The notes under the pieces: model-generated
The model's input: only the letters and a program-made list of their open reading frames with translations
Databases searched by the model: none
Told to the model about the DNA's origin: nothing
NCBI RefSeq assembly: GCF_030272615.1
Contig: NC_081410.1
Coordinates: 144,001,349-144,065,348 of the forward strand
Direction: 5' to 3'
Length of the DNA: 64,000 bases
Origin: Cryptomeria japonica
Lineage: Eukaryota > Streptophyta > Pinopsida > Cupressales > Cupressaceae
Shown here: positions 60,401 through 64,000 of the stretch, piece by piece
Layout: the number at the start of each line of letters is the position of its first letter
Position numbering within the stretch: the first letter of the stretch is position 1
Translations under genes and position numbers: made by a program

Positions 60401-61420
60401 GTTTGTATGCAAAGATTGATGATGCCTGGTTATGGCATAAAAGGTTTTGTCATGTAAATTTTTATAATCTGATCAAAATAAGAAAGAAGCACTAAGTAAG
60501 AGGTCTACCGAATCTTGAAAAACATGAGAATGCTATGTGCCGAGGATGCCAGATGGGTAAAATGACAAGATCAAGATTTACAAGTAAGTCCTACACTTCT
60601 AAGGGAATTTTAGATCTTGTGCAAACTGATCTTTGTGGTCCTATGAAAGTTCAAAGTTATTATGGTGATAAATATTTCATATTATTTGTGGATGATTACT
60701 CAAGGATGATGTTAGTAATGTTTTAAAAGAAAAATCAAAAGATTTTCAAATGTTTAAATGGTACAAGGCAAGAGTTGAAAATGAAACAGGAAGACAACTG
60801 AAATGTCTTAGATCAAACAGAGGAGGAGAGTTCACATCTGATGAGTTCAACTTATTCTGCAATGATCATGGTATAAAAAGACAAGTCTCTGCACTGAGAA
60901 CTCCACAACAAAATGGAATAGCTGAGAGAAGAAATAGATCTATTGTGGATTGTGCCAGAACCCTGATGATTGAAAAGAAAGTGCCACAAACATTTTGGAG
61001 AGAAGCAATAAGCATAACAGTTTACACCCTGAGCCGAGTACAACTGAAGAAAGGAACTTTGAAGACACCATATGAGATCTGGTATGACAAGAAACCTAAT
61101 GTAAGTTATTTCAAAATCTTTGGAAGTAGATGCTATGTGCACAAATATGATAGAAATGGCAAGTTTGATCAGAAAAGTGAAGAAGGAACATTTCTTGGTT
61201 ATTCTTCTAGAAGCAAAGCATTTAAATGTCTGATCAAATCATCTAACAAAATAGTAGAAAGTGAAAATGTGAAAATTGATGAATTTGTAGAAAGAAATGA
61301 TGAAGGAAACTCCAAAGAACCAGAAGATTATGATGAATTTGTCTATGTTCAACCGACAAGTCCTACCGAGAAAACTGCAGAAGGAAATGAAGAGAATATC
61401 CAGTTACCAAGTGATGAAGA
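60401..61420 (+). pseudogene. Copia integrase
   Basis: The N-terminal zinc-binding part is WLWHKRFCHVNF and CRGCQMGKM (H-H-C-C, with a stop between). The core triad is visible: VQTDLCGPM (Asp), FVDDYSRM (Asp) and [14 protein letters not shown] (Glu). A frameshift near 60,726 lies between the second Asp and the Glu. The [20 protein letters not shown] region and an acidic tail follow. Integrase would insert the cDNA; the triad is intact but the frame is not. Confidence 0.88.
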
Positions 61421-63099
61421 AGATCATACAGAGCCTACCGAGCCTGTATTAGCCAAGTATGTTAGAAGACATCATGCATCAAGTCAGATTATAGGAGATA
61501 AGGATGATCCAGTGATGACAAGGAACAAACTGAGACAGAACACATGTTTGATATCTGAATTTGAACCGAGGATAGTGAAAGAGGCATTTAATAGTGAAGA
61601 TTGGATAAATGCTATGACAGAAGAGATTGATCAAATCAAGAAGAATGACACATGGACACTGGTCCCAAGACTGAAGGACAAAAATGTAATTGGTACAAAG
61701 TGGATTTTCAGAAACAAGCTAAATGAAAAAGGTGAGGTCATTCGAAATAAAGCAAGACTAGTTTGCAAAGGTTATGCCCAAGAAGAAGGAATTGATTATG
61801 GTGAGACTTTTGCACCTGTGGCAAGGCTTGAAGGAGTAAGAACATTGTTGGCATATGCTTCTTTTAATAATTTCAAGGTATATCAAATGGATGTTAAATC
61901 TGTATTTTTGAATGGTATACTAGAAGAAGAAGTCTATATTGAACAGCCTGAAGGATTTATTGAAGAGAAGAATAAAGATCAGGTATGTAAGTTGAACAAA
62001 GCTTTATATGGCCTAAAGAAAGCACCCAAGAGCATGGTATGAAAGGTTGCACTCTTACTTAATAAAGATTGGATTTATGAGGACTAGTGAAAACAACATG
62101 TATATTAAGAATGATGAGGATAATGGAATACTAATGTTAGCCATATTTGTTGATGATATTATTTTTTGTGGAAATGATTCTTTATGTAAGAACTTTGGAA
62201 ATGAAATGTGCAAAGAATTTGAGATGTCATTAATTGGTGAGATAAAGTATTTTATAGGTTTACAAATACTACAAATGAAAAATGGGATTTTCATTACTCA
62301 ATCCAAGTATATAAAGGAAATCTTGAAGAAATTTGGAATGGAGGATTCTAAACCTGTAAGTACTCCTATGACTACTAATTGTAAACTATCAAAGAATGAT
62401 AAATCTGCATCTGTTGATGAGACACTTTACCGATCTATGATTGGAAAGTTGCAATATGTAGTTCACAGCTAGCCTGATATAGCACATGTAGTAGGTATAG
62501 CTGCAAGATTTTCTGCAGATCCCAAAGAAACTCATATGACAGCAGTCAAGAGAATTTTTAGATACTTGAGAGGCACTGAAGATTATGGTCTACTATATGA
62601 AAAGAGGAATGATTTTGACTTAAAAGTCTATACTGATGTTGATTGGGCAGGAAATATTGATGCCAGGAAGAGCACAAGCGGTGGAGCCTTCTTTTTGGGA
62701 GAAAGACTAGTGAGTTGGCTTAGCAAGAAACAAGGATGCATTTCATAGTCAACAACTAAAGCTGAATATGTCATTGCAGCATTGAATTGTACCAATATAG
62801 CATGGATCAAACAACTGTTGGAAGGTACGAATGAGACAGTTACCGAGCCACTAACTATATTTTGTGATAATACAAGTGCTATTAACATTTCAAAGAATCT
62901 GGTAATGCACTCTAAGACAAAACATATTTCTATAAAGTATCATTATCTTAGAGAAGAAGTTCAAGAAAAGAAGGTTGTGCTAGAATATGCTAGGACAAAG
63001 AAACAAATCGCAGACATCTTCACAAAACCACTGCCAAGGGACACTTTTGAGTATCTCAGAAGTAAGTTAGCGGTCCTACCCCTATCTAGTACTCACTAA
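61421..63099 (+). pseudogene. Copia reverse transcriptase and RNase H
   Basis: RT opens with [20 protein letters not shown] and [37 protein letters not shown] follows, then [11 protein letters not shown], where Ala of the usual DVK(T/S)AFLNG has become Val. A one-base insertion at about 62,033 (CACCCAAGAGC against CACCTAGAGC in the copy at 63,909) shifts the frame. The catalytic FVDDIIF is intact at ~62,149. RNase H carries YTDVDWAGN, STTKAEYVIA, FCDNTSAI and HIDIKYH-type text, ending at 63,099. In-frame stops occur at 62,470 and 62,746. Confidence 0.9.
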
Positions 63100-63420
63100 C
63101 AAAGTTTGGTGAAAGCATCAATTATATGACTCCACAAAATACTATTTGTGAGTTGATGTTGATTTACACACTTTAGAAGGATGTCTAAAGTTGTACAGGA
63201 AACAGTGAATGAAGACAAGATGCTCTGACCGAGATACATTTGTATATGTTTTAACAGCAAGGAAATTACTTCACAGGGGAAGTAATCATGGATCAGTCTT
63301 ACCTTTGGCATTGTTGTCAAAGGGGGAGAAGACTAGAGAAGTTTACAACTCAAGGATAACAGGAGAAGATTAACAGTGTTTGAATCAATTGGAATAAATC
63401 AAGTTGGTATTGCCATCAAT
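63100..63420 (+). other. 3' untranslated region of the Copia element
   Basis: No gene. It holds an extra polypurine-like motif, GTCAAAGGGGGAGAAG, at about 63,315, ~105 bases upstream of the main one. Confidence 0.65.
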
Positions 63421-63435
63421 GCCAAAGGGGGAGAT
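63421..63435 (+). promoter_or_regulatory. polypurine tract
   Basis: GCCAAAGGGGGAGAT directly before TGTTGG of the 3' LTR, the plus-strand primer position. Confidence 0.85.
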
Positions 63436-63749
63436 TGTTGGAATTACAATAAGTTTGTTGGTTGATGATATTGAGAAGGTTGTTGGAGATTAATGACATA
63501 ATTGATAAAGGATGATTACTGTCTTAATAATATTATTTTGTCATTGATGTCAAGCAATTGATTTTCTGATTCAGTATAATGTTGCCATATCTTAAAGAGT
63601 ATGTTTTGTTGAGTATAAAGATATCGGTAAGTGACACTGAAAGAATGTGAAAATGAAGGCGAGTAATAAGTTATTCAATGGGAAACTATTACCAAGTTAG
63701 ACAGTGATGAGATTATGATATTTTGATTATTTCGATATCCTATATATGT
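63436..63749 (+). repeat. 3' LTR of the Copia element, truncated
   Basis: Begins TGTTGGAATTACAATAAG and follows the 5' LTR with many substitutions and a short insertion until TATCCTATATATG at about 63,748, where similarity stops. The remaining ~1.17 kb of LTR is missing. Confidence 0.82.
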
Positions 63750-64000
63750 GTATTCAAAAACTGAACAAGAAGGAGAAAAGATTTCATGCATTTCTGAATG
63801 GTATATTAGAAGAAGAAGTTTTTATTGAACAACTTGAAGGATTTGTTGAAGACAAGAATAAAGATTAGGTATGTAAATTGAACAAAGCTTTATATGGTCT
63901 GAAACAAGCACCTAGAGCATGGTATGAAAGATTGCACTCTTATTTAATCAAGATTGGTTTTATAAGAACAAGTGAAAACAATAACATGTACATGAAGAAT
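63750..64000 (+). pseudogene. second Copia RT fragment, runs off the window
   Basis: After ~45 unassigned bases, 63,796-64,000 encodes [40 protein letters not shown] and IGFIRTSENNNMY. This is the RT segment equivalent to 61,908-62,110 of the preceding element. It has one TAG (at 63,867) and lacks the base insertion seen in the first copy. It is a close relative in the same orientation, joined to the broken LTR. Confidence 0.88.

Larger units (their letters stand above)
57399..63749 (+). mobile_element. Ty1/Copia (Sirevirus-like) retrotransposon, 3' LTR truncated
   Basis: A ~1.49 kb 5' LTR, iMet primer-binding site, gag-PR-INT-RT-RH order (integrase before RT defines Copia), polypurine tract and the first 314 bases of the 3' LTR. 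Catalytic motifs are largely intact, but about four in-frame stops and three frameshifts break the polyprotein. The protease text (DSGCSHHMTGDKHKF, DGGYVRFG) and repeated CAAAGGGGGAG motifs before the 3' LTR fit the Sirevirus lineage. No target duplication can be tested because the 3' end is lost. Confidence 0.9.

Overview
The window is plant nuclear DNA, almost certainly from a seed plant with a large, old, repeat-dense genome (a conifer or similar is plausible, but nothing here proves the lineage). I see no intact host gene, no rRNA or tRNA, and nothing bacterial. Nearly everything that can be interpreted is a transposable element. All of the elements carry stop codons and frameshifts, so the window reads as layers of nested, decayed insertions.

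Layout. 1-597 (-): start of a LINE ORF1 (DUF4283-like) running off the left edge. 598-7,831: mostly AT-rich relics, with a ~210-220 bp tandem array (3.64-4.65 kb), a 988 bp terminal-inverted-repeat element (4,769-5,756) and a (CT)n tract. 7,832-9,040 (-): 3' end of a LINE ORF2, split by a complete 374 bp TRIM mini-retrotransposon (8,069-8,442).

9,167-40,468 (+): a 31.3 kb composite Ty3/Gypsy (Tat-like) structure, LTR-internal-LTR-internal-LTR, with TG..CA ends and a 4-of-5 target-site duplication. The LTRs are about 5.9 kb. Each full LTR carries an array of ~26 bp palindromes around a TATA box, a decayed ~1,180-codon accessory ORF, and a second TATA box near its 3' end. The internal regions encode gag, protease, an extra RNase H placed before RT, then RT, RNase H and integrase. 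41,272-43,972 is a further loose fragment of the same LTR.

45,480-46,188 (-): relic of another Gypsy protease region. 48,303-54,999 (+): an LTR retrotransposon with a perfect 5 bp target-site duplication (TTTAA). It has a coiled-coil, multi-zinc-knuckle gag and a ~1,200-codon accessory ORF but no pol, so it is non-autonomous. 57,399-63,749 (+): a Ty1/Copia, Sirevirus-like element with recognisable gag, protease, integrase, RT and RNase H. Its 3' LTR is cut short and abuts the RT fragment of a second, related Copia copy at the right edge.

How the parts relate. The Copia element and the pol-less element share their LTR termini, primer-binding site and duplicated polypurine motifs, so a helper/passenger relationship is plausible. 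The most unusual signals are the accessory ORF that appears to sit inside the Gypsy LTR, the palindrome array around its promoter, the RNase-H-before-RT order, and the similarly built accessory ORF of the pol-less element.
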